64,000 nucleotides of DNA from Flavobacteriaceae bacterium (GTDB lineage Bacteria > Bacteroidota > Bacteroidia > Flavobacteriales > Flavobacteriaceae). This document shows positions 24,930 to 33,501 of the stretch, piece by piece (the first letter of the stretch is position 1; each line of letters starts with the position of its first letter). The DNA lies in the NCBI GenBank assembly GCA_947488595.1, contig CANKZI010000005.1, forward strand, positions 1 to 64,000, in the 5' to 3' direction. The position numbers were made by a program, and so were the translations under genes. Below the pieces are notes generated by a model. That model was not told where the DNA came from. It saw nothing but the letters and a program-made list of their open reading frames with translations, and did not search any database.

Positions 24930-25934
24930 TTAGCTAAAAATAGCGAACAACATTTCTTTTAATAAATCGATTTCTGGTAAAGCATTGGCGCCAACACCTT
25001 TGCTTTTTACATCAATATCGCGCAAATTGGCCACAATTGCACTGACTTTTTTCATTGGATAATTGCGCAATGCCACATCATAATCTTTAAGAAAATAAGG
25101 ATTTACTTTTAAGACAGTAGCGACATTTTTCGGATTTTTATCTTTTAAACCATGGTATTGCAGCAATTGTACAAAAAATCCAAATATAAGACTAACGGTC
25201 ATTACCATTGGGTTGTCTTTTGGATTATTGGCAAAATGATATGCAATTTGATAGGCTTTGAGTTGGTTTTTTTCGCCAATCGCTTTCCGCAATTCAAATA
25301 CATTAAAATCTTTACTGAATCCAATATTGTGCTCAATATCTTTTGCAGTAATGGTGCTGCCTTTGGGCAAAACAATTTGCAACTTTTCCAACTCGTTGTT
25401 GATTTTTCCTAAATCGTTCCCTAAAAATTCAACCAGCATAGCATTCGCTTTGGGTTCGATAGCATAATTTTTAGATTGTAACAATCGGCTAATCCATTGT
25501 CCAACTTGGTTTTCGTAGAGTTTTTTGCTTTCGAAAACTAGTCCGTTTTTGTCAATGAGTTTAATTAATTTTTTGCGTTTATCAAGCGTTTTATATTTGT
25601 AGCACAAAACTAAAACCGTAGTTGCCATTGGGTTTTCGGCATATTTTTCAAGATTTTCGATGGTTTTAATTAAATCTTGTGCTTCTTTGACGATTACAAC
25701 TTGCCGCTCTGCCATCATCGGATAGCGTTTTGCTGTACCAATAATATCTTCAATGCTAACATCGCGTCCGTAAAGAATAGTTTGATTGAAACTTTTTTCT
25801 TCTTCGGTTAAAATATGCTGTTCAATATAGTCAGATAATTTATCAATGTAATAAGGTTCATCGCCCATCAAAAAATAAATGGGTTTGATAATTCCGTTTT
25901 TGAGATCATTCACAATTTTTACTACTTCATCCAT
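24930..25934 (-). CDS. holA: DNA polymerase III delta subunit
   Basis: The 334-residue protein begins with the HolA pattern MDEVVKIVNDLKNGIIKPIYFLMGDEPYYIDKL and keeps the AAA+-like arrangement of the family, including the C-terminal three-helix collar. The delta subunit opens the beta clamp in the clamp-loader complex. Length matches the family (about 330-345). Its start lies 54 bases from the divergent HsdR_N-like gene. Confidence 0.92.
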   Translation of the reverse strand: MDEVVKIVNDLKNGIIKPIYFLMGDEPYYIDKLSDYIEQHILTEEEKSFNQTILYGRDVSIEDIIGTAKRYPMMAERQVVIVKEAQDLIKTIENLEKYAENPMATTVLVLCYKYKTLDKRKKLIKLIDKNGLVFESKKLYENQVGQWISRLLQSKNYAIEPKANAMLVEFLGNDLGKINNELEKLQIVLPKGSTITAKDIEHNIGFSKDFNVFELRKAIGEKNQLKAYQIAYHFANNPKDNPMVMTVSLIFGFFVQLLQYHGLKDKNPKNVATVLKVNPYFLKDYDVALRNYPMKKVSAIVANLRDIDVKSKGVGANALPEIDLLKEMLFAIFS

Positions 25935-25960
25935 TGTTTTGCTGGGCCTTCGATTATTTA

Positions 25961-25984
25961 TTATCTAATTTTCTAATTATATTT
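25961..25984. repeat. Copy of an AT-rich intergenic repeat
   Basis: Read on the minus strand this contains ATAATTAGAAAATTAGATAA, closely matching ATAATTAGAAAATTTGATAA at 31776-31795. It suggests a dispersed low-complexity repeat of the host genome. Confidence 0.4.
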
Positions 25985-25985
25985 G
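25978..25985 (+). promoter_or_regulatory. -7 box directly before the HsdR_N-type gene
   Basis: TATATTTG is an exact TAnnTTTG match, ending only three bases before the ATG at 25989. The predicted start of transcription falls at or next to the start codon, implying a leaderless mRNA. Confidence 0.5.
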
Positions 25986-25988
25986 CCT

Positions 25989-26450
25989 ATGGAACAACTC
26001 AATTTCCCATCTTATTCCTTCCGTTTCAAAAATAGCGAAAATAAAGTGGCTATCTTTGATGAAATACGTAAAAAATTTGTGATAAAAACTCCAGAAGAAT
26101 GGGTGCGTCAGCATGTAGTTCAGTTTCTTTTGCAACAAAAAAAATACCCAAAATCATTAATTAATGTCGAGAAAGTCCTTAAAATTAATGGATTGATAAA
26201 ACGTTATGATGTGGTGGTTTTTAATAATGATGGTTCGATTGGAATTCTAGTCGAGTGCAAAGCGCCTGAAATTAAAATTACACAAAGTACTTTTGATCAA
26301 ATTGCACGTTACAATATTAAGATGAAAGCCAATTATTTGATGGTGACAAATGGTAAGAATCATTATTTTTGTAAAATGGATTTTGAAAACGAATGTTATA
26401 TTTTTTTAGAAGAATTGCCTAATTTTGAGCTTCTATTTCCCAAAAACTAA
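25989..26450 (+). CDS. HsdR N-terminal (HSDR_N) domain protein, 153 aa
   Basis: This short soluble protein consists of a single nuclease-like HSDR_N domain. Visible pieces are the tail of a PD-(D/E)xK fold, DVVVFNNDGSIGILVECKAPEI with Glu and Lys of the ECK motif, and a following QIARYNIKMKANYLMVTNGK. I start at ATG 25989 rather than TTG 25983. Such stand-alone HSDR_N proteins are widespread in Bacteroidota, without partner restriction genes. No methylase or specificity subunit is near, so it is probably not a restriction system. A role in DNA repair or turnover is possible; function is unknown. Confidence 0.8.
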   Translation: MEQLNFPSYSFRFKNSENKVAIFDEIRKKFVIKTPEEWVRQHVVQFLLQQKKYPKSLINVEKVLKINGLIKRYDVVVFNNDGSIGILVECKAPEIKITQSTFDQIARYNIKMKANYLMVTNGKNHYFCKMDFENECYIFLEELPNFELLFPKN

Positions 26451-26461
26451 AATTCAAAATA

Positions 26462-27454
26462 TTGAAAAGTACAGCGGTTGTTATTCTGAATTGGAACGGA
26501 GTAAAATTACTCGAGCAGTTTCTTCCGTCGGTACTTTTTTACTCAAAAGAAGCCGAAATTTATGTCGCTGATAATGCTTCTACAGATGGATCAATAGCTT
26601 TTATAAAGTCCCATTTTCCTTCGGTTAAAATCATTAAAAATGAACAGAATTTTGGTTTTGCCGAAGGATACAATCGAGCACTAGACTGTGTTGAAGAGCC
26701 TATTTATGCACTTGTCAATTCGGATATTGAAGTTTCTGAAAATTGGTTGCAACCTGTTCTGGCCACTTTTGAAAGCGAACCCAAAACAGCTATTATTCAG
26801 CCAAAAATTTTAGATTATAATAATAAGAAAGCTTTTGAATATGCAGGAGCGGCTGGCGGATTCATTGACCAATATGGTTATGCGTTTTGTCGTGGACGAA
26901 TTTTTGACACCATTGAAAACGATAGCGAACAATATGCGACCTCGGAAATATTTTGGGCTTCTGGCGCTTGTTTTTTTATTCGGAAATCAGTTTTTAGAAC
27001 ATTAGGTGGCTTTGACAAAGATTTTTTTGCACATCAAGAAGAAATTGATTTGTGTTGGCGCGCCTTTAATGATGGAAATGTTATAAAATATGTAGCCGAA
27101 TCGACAGTTTACCATGTTGGTGGTGCCACTTTGCAATTCGGAAATCCGCAAAAAACTTATTTGAATTTCAGAAATTCTTTGTTGATGTTGACCAAAAATC
27201 TCCCCGAAAAATCACTCTATACTACACTTGTTATCAGAATGTTATTGGATGGTTTGGCCGGATTGCAATTGCTTTTTAAAGGACAAAGCAGTCATTTTTT
27301 TGCCGTTTTAAAGGCACATGCTTCATTTTACAAGCTTTTTTTTTCGCAATTGAAAAAACGTAAAAGCGAACAACAATCCCAATACTATAAAGTTAAAAGT
27401 GTCGTTTATCAATATTATATAAAAAGAAGAAGGGTATTCAAGAAACTTTTTTAA
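26462..27454 (+). CDS. Family 2 glycosyltransferase
   Basis: The 330-residue protein is a GT-A fold transferase. It has an N-terminal VVILNWNG strand, the DNASTDGS segment for nucleotide-sugar binding, LVNSDIEV (the DxD-like metal site) and EEIDLCWRAF (the ED-type catalytic loop). It resembles rhamnosyltransferase-like enzymes of polysaccharide or O-antigen synthesis. A basic C-terminal tail follows an amphipathic helix, so it is probably membrane-associated. The only workable start is a TTG at 26462, 11 bases after the previous stop; no in-frame ATG lies upstream before a stop codon. Confidence 0.9.
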   Translation: MKSTAVVILNWNGVKLLEQFLPSVLFYSKEAEIYVADNASTDGSIAFIKSHFPSVKIIKNEQNFGFAEGYNRALDCVEEPIYALVNSDIEVSENWLQPVLATFESEPKTAIIQPKILDYNNKKAFEYAGAAGGFIDQYGYAFCRGRIFDTIENDSEQYATSEIFWASGACFFIRKSVFRTLGGFDKDFFAHQEEIDLCWRAFNDGNVIKYVAESTVYHVGGATLQFGNPQKTYLNFRNSLLMLTKNLPEKSLYTTLVIRMLLDGLAGLQLLFKGQSSHFFAVLKAHASFYKLFFSQLKKRKSEQQSQYYKVKSVVYQYYIKRRRVFKKLF

Positions 27455-27498
27455 CAATAGTTTATCCTTACATTTTAAAATAAAATAAATTTTAACAC

Positions 27499-27506
27499 TA
27501 AATTTG
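27499..27506 (+). promoter_or_regulatory. Predicted -7 box for the OmpA lipoprotein gene
   Basis: TAAATTTG is an exact consensus -7 box, 21 bases before the chosen ATG. It also argues that the longer upstream start of the frame (27504) is not used. Confidence 0.6.
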
Positions 27507-27527
27507 TTTGAACTAAAAAATTCAATT

Positions 27528-28364
27528 ATGAAAAAAATCATTTTAGCCTTTTCGTTGCTAGCTTTGCTTACAACTTCGTGCGGAACCAAAAAGAAAATCG
27601 CTGCACTTGAAGCAAAAAACAAAGAAATTCAAGATTTATTGAACACCGCTACAATTAAATTGAATGCTTGTCTTACAGAGAAAGACGCTATTGCTAGTCA
27701 AATCGATTTTTTGAAAAAAAACAATTCAGATTTGATTAACAATATGGGTAATATGACCACATTGACTGCCAAAGGTGCCGAAAATATTGAGAAAGCTTTG
27801 GAAACAATTAAGGAAAAAGATTTAAAGATTACAAGAATGCAAGATGCACTTACCAAAAAAGACAGTGTAACTTTAGCTTTAGTAACGAGCTTGAAACGTG
27901 AAGTTGGTATTTCTGATCCAGATATTGAAGTCAATGTCGAAAAAGGAGTAGTTTTTATTTCTATTTCTGATAAATTATTGTTCAAAAGTGGCAGTTATGT
28001 TGTGAGTGATCGTGCTAAAGAAATTTTGACTAAAGTAGCTAAAGTGATTAATAGCAAACCAGATTTTGAGTGCATGGTTGAAGGACATACTGACAATGTG
28101 CCATTCATTGGCAATGGTGTTTTGCTAGACAATTGGGATTTAAGTGTAAAACGTTCAACGTCTATTGTTCGTGTTTTGACCAAAGATTTAAAAGTCAATC
28201 CGGCACAATTGATTGCCGCCGGTCGAGGCGAGTACATTCCGTTAGTTGATAACAGTAACGCCGAAAATCGTGCAACAAATAGAAGAACACGTATTGTTAT
28301 TTTGCCTAAAATCGATCAGTTTTATGACATGATTGAAAAAGAGATGAAAAACCCAACAAAATAA
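27528..28364 (+). CDS. OmpA-family lipoprotein with coiled-coil region
   Basis: The 278-residue protein has a lipobox, LLTTSC, with Cys18. A long Lys/Glu-rich coiled coil follows (about 25-115). The C-terminal OmpA peptidoglycan-binding domain (about 150-270) contains VEGHTDNVPF and NRRTRIVI. It should be anchored in the outer membrane and bind the cell wall non-covalently. I chose ATG 27528 because it starts the signal peptide. A strong hairpin terminator follows. Confidence 0.9.
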   Translation: MKKIILAFSLLALLTTSCGTKKKIAALEAKNKEIQDLLNTATIKLNACLTEKDAIASQIDFLKKNNSDLINNMGNMTTLTAKGAENIEKALETIKEKDLKITRMQDALTKKDSVTLALVTSLKREVGISDPDIEVNVEKGVVFISISDKLLFKSGSYVVSDRAKEILTKVAKVINSKPDFECMVEGHTDNVPFIGNGVLLDNWDLSVKRSTSIVRVLTKDLKVNPAQLIAAGRGEYIPLVDNSNAENRATNRRTRIVILPKIDQFYDMIEKEMKNPTK

Positions 28365-28385
28365 AAAGTAAATAGTATTGATTGT

Positions 28386-28417
28386 AAAACGTTTTGAATT
28401 ATCAAGGCGTTTTTTTT
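28386..28417 (+). terminator. Intrinsic terminator after the OmpA lipoprotein gene
   Basis: A 12-pair stem (28386-28397 with 28402-28413, two G-U pairs) with a four-base ATTA loop is followed by a T-run to 28417. Confidence 0.8.
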
Positions 28418-28433
28418 ATGGCATAATCACAAA

Positions 28434-29624
28434 TTACTTTTCAAACAAGCCCAAAGTGCCACCAACCCAATCTTTGTCTTTATTGAATTTGACGCCAATC
28501 ATTTCGCCACGACTAAGGCGCACCAAATTACAGAGTAGCGTAGGAGCAGGATCGTTTTTTTTCCACACACAAAGCACTCGAACTTCTGCTTTTACCTTAC
28601 CATCAGGCGATTGGACAATCGGAATATATTGCACTTTTTTCTGTAGGATATATAAATCTTTATCAACAACGGCTTCAATATCTTCTTTTTTAACATGAAA
28701 AATCACTCCTGAACCCGAAAATGAAAATAACGGTTTCAACACATAATTCTCTAAATCAGTAGGAATTGATTTTAAATCACTTAACAAAGTAGTTTCGATA
28801 AAATATTTGCCTTTGAGCAACGGAAGTATAAATTTACTGATTCTAAAAAACCAGTTTAGATGTCCAGCCCACTCAATATCCAAATCATCCGAAAAGCTAA
28901 AACTCAGATTAAGGTCTTTTCGCAATGCTAGCTCATCAAAAATAACACGATTGTAAATGCGTTTGATTTGTATTTCTTGACCATTTTCATTGGTGTAAAA
29001 AAGTTGTTTTCCCTTCTTGACGACTTCAGTAACGCAAACAATCGGGATACCAAGATCTCTTTTACAATAATAAAAGTCAATTTTGGTATTTTGTTTTTCG
29101 GGTTCAATTTCTAATAATATTACATGCTCTTTAGGATGGTTGTTACAAATTGCTTCTTCGATAATTGCTAAATATGCTTCGCCAGAAATATCGTTTATAA
29201 AAGGTGTTAAATCGTTTAAAAATGGATAAAACTTTTTGAATTTATTATACAAAATATATTGATAATTGAAAAGTGACGGAAAACCTTGTACCTCGATGAG
29301 CTTGGGAATTATTTTCCCGTCTTCTTCACAAATACCAAAATCGATTGCCAAAAAAGTAGTGTGCGCATCTTCATTTGGTACTTTTGTATTTAACGTTAAA
29401 GATTTTTCTGTCAGTACTTTAAAGTCATTTTGTTGAATTAATTTTATAACATCATTACAACCTTCCAACAATTGATTTTTTAATTCATTGGAAATGAAAA
29501 AAGGTGTTTCTGCCATTCGAAATGTAGGCAAGTAATCAAAATCACGGGCTATATTATCCTGAAATTCTTGGTATTTTTGATCGGTAAAACTTTCGTTAAA
29601 AAGGGTTCTGTATTTGTCAATCAT
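28434..29624 (-). CDS. Permuted-type ATP-grasp ligase, probable peptide or amide synthetase
   Basis: The 396-residue protein resembles circularly permuted ATP-grasp enzymes such as the glutathionylspermidine synthase group. A metal-binding-like strand LIEVQGFPSLF (109-119, Glu111) comes before the nucleotide strand YVLKPLFSFSGSGV (294-307, Lys297). A long insert of mixed helices lies between them. No signal peptide is seen. In a cluster with an amidotransferase, a YbdK-like ligase, a second ATP-grasp and an esterase, it is likely to form amide bonds of a peptide or polyamine conjugate. The assignment as permuted ATP-grasp is by motif order and is not certain. It follows the amidotransferase gene after 80 bases. 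Confidence 0.7.
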   Translation of the reverse strand: MIDKYRTLFNESFTDQKYQEFQDNIARDFDYLPTFRMAETPFFISNELKNQLLEGCNDVIKLIQQNDFKVLTEKSLTLNTKVPNEDAHTTFLAIDFGICEEDGKIIPKLIEVQGFPSLFNYQYILYNKFKKFYPFLNDLTPFINDISGEAYLAIIEEAICNNHPKEHVILLEIEPEKQNTKIDFYYCKRDLGIPIVCVTEVVKKGKQLFYTNENGQEIQIKRIYNRVIFDELALRKDLNLSFSFSDDLDIEWAGHLNWFFRISKFILPLLKGKYFIETTLLSDLKSIPTDLENYVLKPLFSFSGSGVIFHVKKEDIEAVVDKDLYILQKKVQYIPIVQSPDGKVKAEVRVLCVWKKNDPAPTLLCNLVRLSRGEMIGVKFNKDKDWVGGTLGLFEK

Positions 29625-29704
29625 TTTTTTGGAATGGTATTAGGTACAGGCAGGATGTAAATTGTATCCGTACTTTACACAATATTACAAACCACAAGAT
29701 ACAG

Positions 29705-30535
29705 CTAGTTGGATAGTATTTTTTTAGTTTTCATTAAATCATTAATGGCAATTCTAAGAAAATTGGGAATTAATGTTTCGTTGGTTTTATAGATTTTATC
29801 ACTGTCCAAAAGGTCTTCGAGCATGTTTCTGAATTTTCTCTTACCTTTCATTTTGCGGATTTTCTCCCTTTTTTCCGCGTTTCGCAGATTGGCAATAAAA
29901 CTAATAGGATCGGCTTCGGGATGAAATTGAGTACCCACAAGGTAGTCAGAAAATCGAACAGCCATAATTGCTCTTTCATATTGCACATGGTCTCTTATTT
30001 TCTCGAGCGAAATAATTTTAGCACCTTTTTGAGCAAAAATTTTAAGATTGGGTTGCACCACTTGATAATCTCTTGAATCGACGGCATAAAATGGATCTGC
30101 CAAACCTTCAAAAACGCCATCATTAAGGCCTTCTTTGGTTTTGTGAACAGTCATTACACCGAATGAGGTATCGTTTCTTTTGTTAATTTCAGCAAGTCCA
30201 AAATGTTTGCACGCCATTTGAAACGAATGACAAATAAAAAGCATGTGCTTTTTTATTTGATTTTCGTTGTTCCATGCGGAAACTTCATCAATAAAAGCAT
30301 AATATTTTTTGTCCCAAATTCCATTACCTTCTAAAGGATTTCCCGGACCACCAGTAGAAATGTAAATATCGTATTTTTTTACTTCGGGCAATTCAGATTT
30401 CCCTCTAACATCAAAAATTTTAAAACTCACAATTTGATTGAAACGATTTATAATGTCAATGAGACATCGCATTCCTTGATTGGATTCGCCATTGTACATG
30501 TCTAGAATCGCAATTTTTATGGTGTGATCTGTCAT
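29705..30535 (-). CDS. Class I glutamine amidotransferase-like protein
   Basis: The 276-residue protein has the GATase1 fold. It has a STGGPGNPLEG oxyanion-type loop (60-70), the nucleophile Cys102 in FICHSFQMA, and the His205/Glu207 pair in QFHPEA. The usual GxCxG elbow is changed to FICHS, as in GATase1-like peptidases and gamma-glutamyl hydrolase-related enzymes. It might therefore hydrolyse or transfer a gamma-glutamyl group rather than feed ammonia. In this cluster it would act on a glutamyl intermediate. It has its own predicted promoter, so it may be expressed apart from the upstream YbdK gene. Confidence 0.8.
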   Translation of the reverse strand: MTDHTIKIAILDMYNGESNQGMRCLIDIINRFNQIVSFKIFDVRGKSELPEVKKYDIYISTGGPGNPLEGNGIWDKKYYAFIDEVSAWNNENQIKKHMLFICHSFQMACKHFGLAEINKRNDTSFGVMTVHKTKEGLNDGVFEGLADPFYAVDSRDYQVVQPNLKIFAQKGAKIISLEKIRDHVQYERAIMAVRFSDYLVGTQFHPEADPISFIANLRNAEKREKIRKMKGKRKFRNMLEDLLDSDKIYKTNETLIPNFLRIAINDLMKTKKILSN

Positions 30536-30582
30536 ATTTTCTTTGTAATTTTTAAAACAAGATACTAATTTGTAAATGTAAT

Positions 30583-30590
30583 CAAATTTA
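30583..30590 (-). promoter_or_regulatory. Predicted -7 box for the amidotransferase gene
   Basis: The minus-strand reading TAAATTTG is an exact consensus -7 box, 48 bases before the amidotransferase ATG, with a TTG 16 bases upstream of it as a possible -33 element. Confidence 0.55.
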
Positions 30591-30620
30591 AAATTTAAAA
30601 ACGATGCAACTAAAATGGTA

Positions 30621-31730
30621 TTAAAGCCCTTTTGTAAATTCGCTTGTAATAAAATCGACTACTTTGGTTAAATCATTCGTTTTTTCAAAAACCGCTAATT
30701 GTTTATCTGCACCAGTACCTTCTCGCATGATTTGATGCACATAACTGATTTGCTCACGACTGCCTAATTCATCGACAACATCTTCGATAAATTCCAGCAA
30801 TTCACCAATCAGTAATTTGGTTTCTACTTCTCTTTGCAAACCAAAATCAATCATATTTCCTTCGATGCCATAACGTGCAGCGCGGAATTTATTTTCTTTA
30901 ATCAAGGCAATCCTATAAATATTAAAGCTGGTATTTTGCATAGTCAACTTGTAAAGTTTTGCCACAACTGCTTGTATAATCGCTACGATACACATTGTTT
31001 CATCAACGGTCAGACTCATATCGCAAATTCGGAATTCAATAGTATCATAAAAAGGATGTAAACGCAAATCCCACCATATTTTTTTGGGATTGTCGATACA
31101 TTTGGTTTTTACTAACGTATCCAAATAATTGTCGTAGGCCGAAACCGAATCAAAATATTCGGGCAAACCAGTTCGTGGAAACTTATCAAAAACCTTGGTT
31201 CTAAAAGATTTGTAACCAGTTTGTCTGCCTTCCCAAAACGGCGAATTGGTAGAAAGTGCAAAAATATGAGGCAAAAAATAACACGCTTGGTTCATCAACT
31301 GCATCCCGATTTCACGGTTTTCGATTCCCACATGGCAGTGCATTCCGAAAATCAAATTGGAACGCGCGGCATCCTGCAATTCGTTAACAATCGTGTGGTA
31401 GCGCGGATCGTCGGTGATGGGTTGGTCTTGCCATCTCGAAAACGGATGTGTTCCAGCACCACCAACAACAAGTCCTTGTTGGTCTGCCAATTCAACAATT
31501 TTATTGCGTAGGAATTTTATCTCATCCTTGGCTTCGGCTACACTTTTACAAATATTAGTACCAACTTCAACAACCGATTGGTGCATTTCTGCTTTTACTT
31601 GCTCATTTAAAATTATTTTTGCTCCGTCAACAATTTTTGACAAATGCGAACGTAAATCTCGCGTACTCGGATCTATAATTTGGTATTCTTCTTCGACACC
31701 GAGTGTGAAAACTGGTAATTTTTTTGTCAT
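30621..31730 (-). CDS. YbdK-type carboxylate-amine ligase (GCS2 family)
   Basis: The 369-residue protein matches the glutamate-cysteine ligase type 2 family. It has GVEEEYQIID (11-20, metal-binding Glu residues), the HCHVGIENRE block near the middle, and the WWDLRLHPFYDTIEFRICDM block that forms the active site. GCS2 proteins make an amide bond using the gamma- or alpha-carboxylate of an amino acid, with ATP. E. coli YbdK has weak glutamate-cysteine ligase activity. Here it is embedded among ATP-grasp ligases, so it may start the product with a glutamyl-type peptide bond. The product is not known. Confidence 0.9.
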   Translation of the reverse strand: MTKKLPVFTLGVEEEYQIIDPSTRDLRSHLSKIVDGAKIILNEQVKAEMHQSVVEVGTNICKSVAEAKDEIKFLRNKIVELADQQGLVVGGAGTHPFSRWQDQPITDDPRYHTIVNELQDAARSNLIFGMHCHVGIENREIGMQLMNQACYFLPHIFALSTNSPFWEGRQTGYKSFRTKVFDKFPRTGLPEYFDSVSAYDNYLDTLVKTKCIDNPKKIWWDLRLHPFYDTIEFRICDMSLTVDETMCIVAIIQAVVAKLYKLTMQNTSFNIYRIALIKENKFRAARYGIEGNMIDFGLQREVETKLLIGELLEFIEDVVDELGSREQISYVHQIMREGTGADKQLAVFEKTNDLTKVVDFITSEFTKGL

Positions 31731-31750
31731 GATTTTAATGTGTCAATTTA

Positions 31751-31798
31751 AAAATGAGATAATTAGAAAATGAGATAATTAGAAAATTTGATAATTTA
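31751..31798. repeat. Tandem 16-bp repeat, two and a half to three copies
   Basis: The unit AAAATGAGATAATTAG occurs exactly twice (31751-31766 and 31767-31782), followed by a third diverged copy to 31798. It lies in the gap between the YbdK gene and the downstream ATP-grasp gene. A related sequence is present at 25961-25984 on the other strand. Confidence 0.85.
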
Positions 31799-31800
31799 TA

Positions 31801-32742
31801 TTATTTGGCAGCATCTTTAATAAAAGTACCCCATGTCAAATTCATTACACCTGGTTTTTGTTTTTTTGCTGCAGCAATAGCCATTTTAGCAGATTCTTCG
31901 ACTACCCATTCAAAATTTTCGGCACCAACTGAAGTTAATTCGGCATCGGGCGCTGGGTTTCCAAAATCAATTGCGTACGGAATACCATCACGAACTGCAA
32001 ATTCTACTGTATTAAAATCATAACCTAAACCTTTGCAAAGTTTAATTGTATAATCTTTTACTGTTGCTAGTAATTTTTTATCAACTGGCGGCCCATTAAT
32101 CACATAACGCAAATGGTGCGGATTTCGAGGCTCGTACTGCATGATTCTGACTGCTTTTCCGCCAAGGCAATACACCCTAAAATATTCGGTAAATACAATC
32201 TCTTCTTGCAAAAGCATTACCAATTGTCCAGTTTCTTGGTGTTTTTGCCAAAACTCTTCTTTGTTTTCTATTCGATAAACGTTTTTCCATCCGCCACCAG
32301 CATAAGGCTTCATATAGGCGGGAAATCCGATATAGTCAAAAATACCTTCCCAATCCATTGGAAAAGTCAAATTTCGAAATGATTTTGAAGTAGTATCGGT
32401 AGGATGTTCAGCCGATGGAAGAATCACGGTGTTAGGCAGCGGAACACCTAAAGTATCGGCCAAAGCGTTGTTGAAAAACTTGTCGTCGGCACTCCACCAA
32501 AACGGATTATTGATGACATTGGTTCCGGTTAAGGCCGCATTTTTTAGATAAGCACGATAAAAAGGAACATCTTGCGAAATACGGTCGATAATTACGGCAT
32601 ATTCGCCACCTTTATTTTGTACGACTTTATCTATTGATACCGCTTCGGCAATGATTCCTTTTTCATTTTTTGAGTTCACTCTGTCGATAAAGGCTTTCGG
32701 ATAAGTATCTTCCATTCCAAATAAGATTCCAATTTTTTTCAT
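31801..32742 (-). CDS. ATP-grasp ligase (D-Ala-D-Ala/RimK-like) of unknown substrate
   Basis: The 313-residue protein has the ATP-grasp order. There is an N-terminal pre-ATP domain, the nucleotide strand YMKPYAGGGWKNV (143-155, Lys145), and the metal strand AIDFGNPAPDAE (257-268) with Asp and Asn ligands. It lacks a signal peptide. It lies between the esterase and YbdK genes on the same strand, with gaps of 45 and 70 bases. It probably adds an amino acid or acid to the glutamyl intermediate made by the YbdK homologue. No substrate-specific motif is known to me. Confidence 0.8.
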   Translation of the reverse strand: MKKIGILFGMEDTYPKAFIDRVNSKNEKGIIAEAVSIDKVVQNKGGEYAVIIDRISQDVPFYRAYLKNAALTGTNVINNPFWWSADDKFFNNALADTLGVPLPNTVILPSAEHPTDTTSKSFRNLTFPMDWEGIFDYIGFPAYMKPYAGGGWKNVYRIENKEEFWQKHQETGQLVMLLQEEIVFTEYFRVYCLGGKAVRIMQYEPRNPHHLRYVINGPPVDKKLLATVKDYTIKLCKGLGYDFNTVEFAVRDGIPYAIDFGNPAPDAELTSVGAENFEWVVEESAKMAIAAAKKQKPGVMNLTWGTFIKDAAK

Positions 32743-32787
32743 AATAATTTGTTGAATAATTTTTAATATTGATACGTATTTCTAGTT

Positions 32788-33501
32788 TTAAAAAAATTTA
32801 ATTCTGGACAAATAATGTGGAAACATTTCTTTCCAAACTGGCCAATCGTGTTCTCTATCTTGTCGAATGTCTAACCAATGGTCCACATTTCGGTCATTTA
32901 AAACTTTGCTTAATTTAAGATTGGCATCGAAACAAATATCCCAATTAGAAGTTCCAAGAACAATATCCATATTCCATAATTCGTGGTCGTTCAATCCAAA
33001 AAGATAATCTTCGGGACTGTTGTAAAAAACGTCGTCATTATGAAAACCATCCATAAAACTTTTGATATTGAAAGCGCCGCCCATCGAAAAAACATGACTA
33101 ATATAACCAGGATGTCTAAATGCAAAATTGACCGCATGATAACCTCCAAAGCTGCAACCTGCAACAGCAACTTTGCCAGAACCCGTATTGTTTTTTACGC
33201 GCTCGACAATTTCGTGACAAATCATCTTGTCATACCAAACGTGGTTTTTGATGCGATGAACTGGATGGATATTTTTATTATAAAAACTGTCTTTATCTAT
33301 ACTGTCTGGACAAAAAATCTGAATTAATCCTTGTTCAATGTACCATCGTGCAGATTCGATCAAACCTTGATCACGATTTTCATGATAACTGCCCATCGAT
33401 GTTGGAAAAAGTATTACTGGATAACCAGTATGGCCAAAAACTAGCATTTGAATATCGCGGTTCAAATTGGGGGAGTACCATTTGAAGTATTCTTCTTTCA
33501 T
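32788..33501 (-). CDS. Esterase D-like alpha/beta hydrolase
   Basis: The 237-residue single-domain hydrolase (PF00756 type) has the nucleophile elbow GCSFGG (115-120, Ser117). A C-terminal HDWPVW segment probably holds the catalytic His. It has no signal peptide. It is the first gene of the five-gene minus-strand ligase cluster. Unlike the esterase at 6.8-7.9 kb it has no E-set domain. Both esterases being near ATP-grasp genes suggests a hydrolytic or thioester/ester step in the same pathway. Confidence 0.85.
   Translation of the reverse strand: MKEEYFKWYSPNLNRDIQMLVFGHTGYPVILFPTSMGSYHENRDQGLIESARWYIEQGLIQIFCPDSIDKDSFYNKNIHPVHRIKNHVWYDKMICHEIVERVKNNTGSGKVAVAGCSFGGYHAVNFAFRHPGYISHVFSMGGAFNIKSFMDGFHNDDVFYNSPEDYLFGLNDHELWNMDIVLGTSNWDICFDANLKLSKVLNDRNVDHWLDIRQDREHDWPVWKEMFPHYLSRIKFF

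Noticed and set aside
25989..26450. Restriction-modification system
   Set aside because: Only a stand-alone HSDR_N domain is present, with no methylase or specificity subunit nearby.
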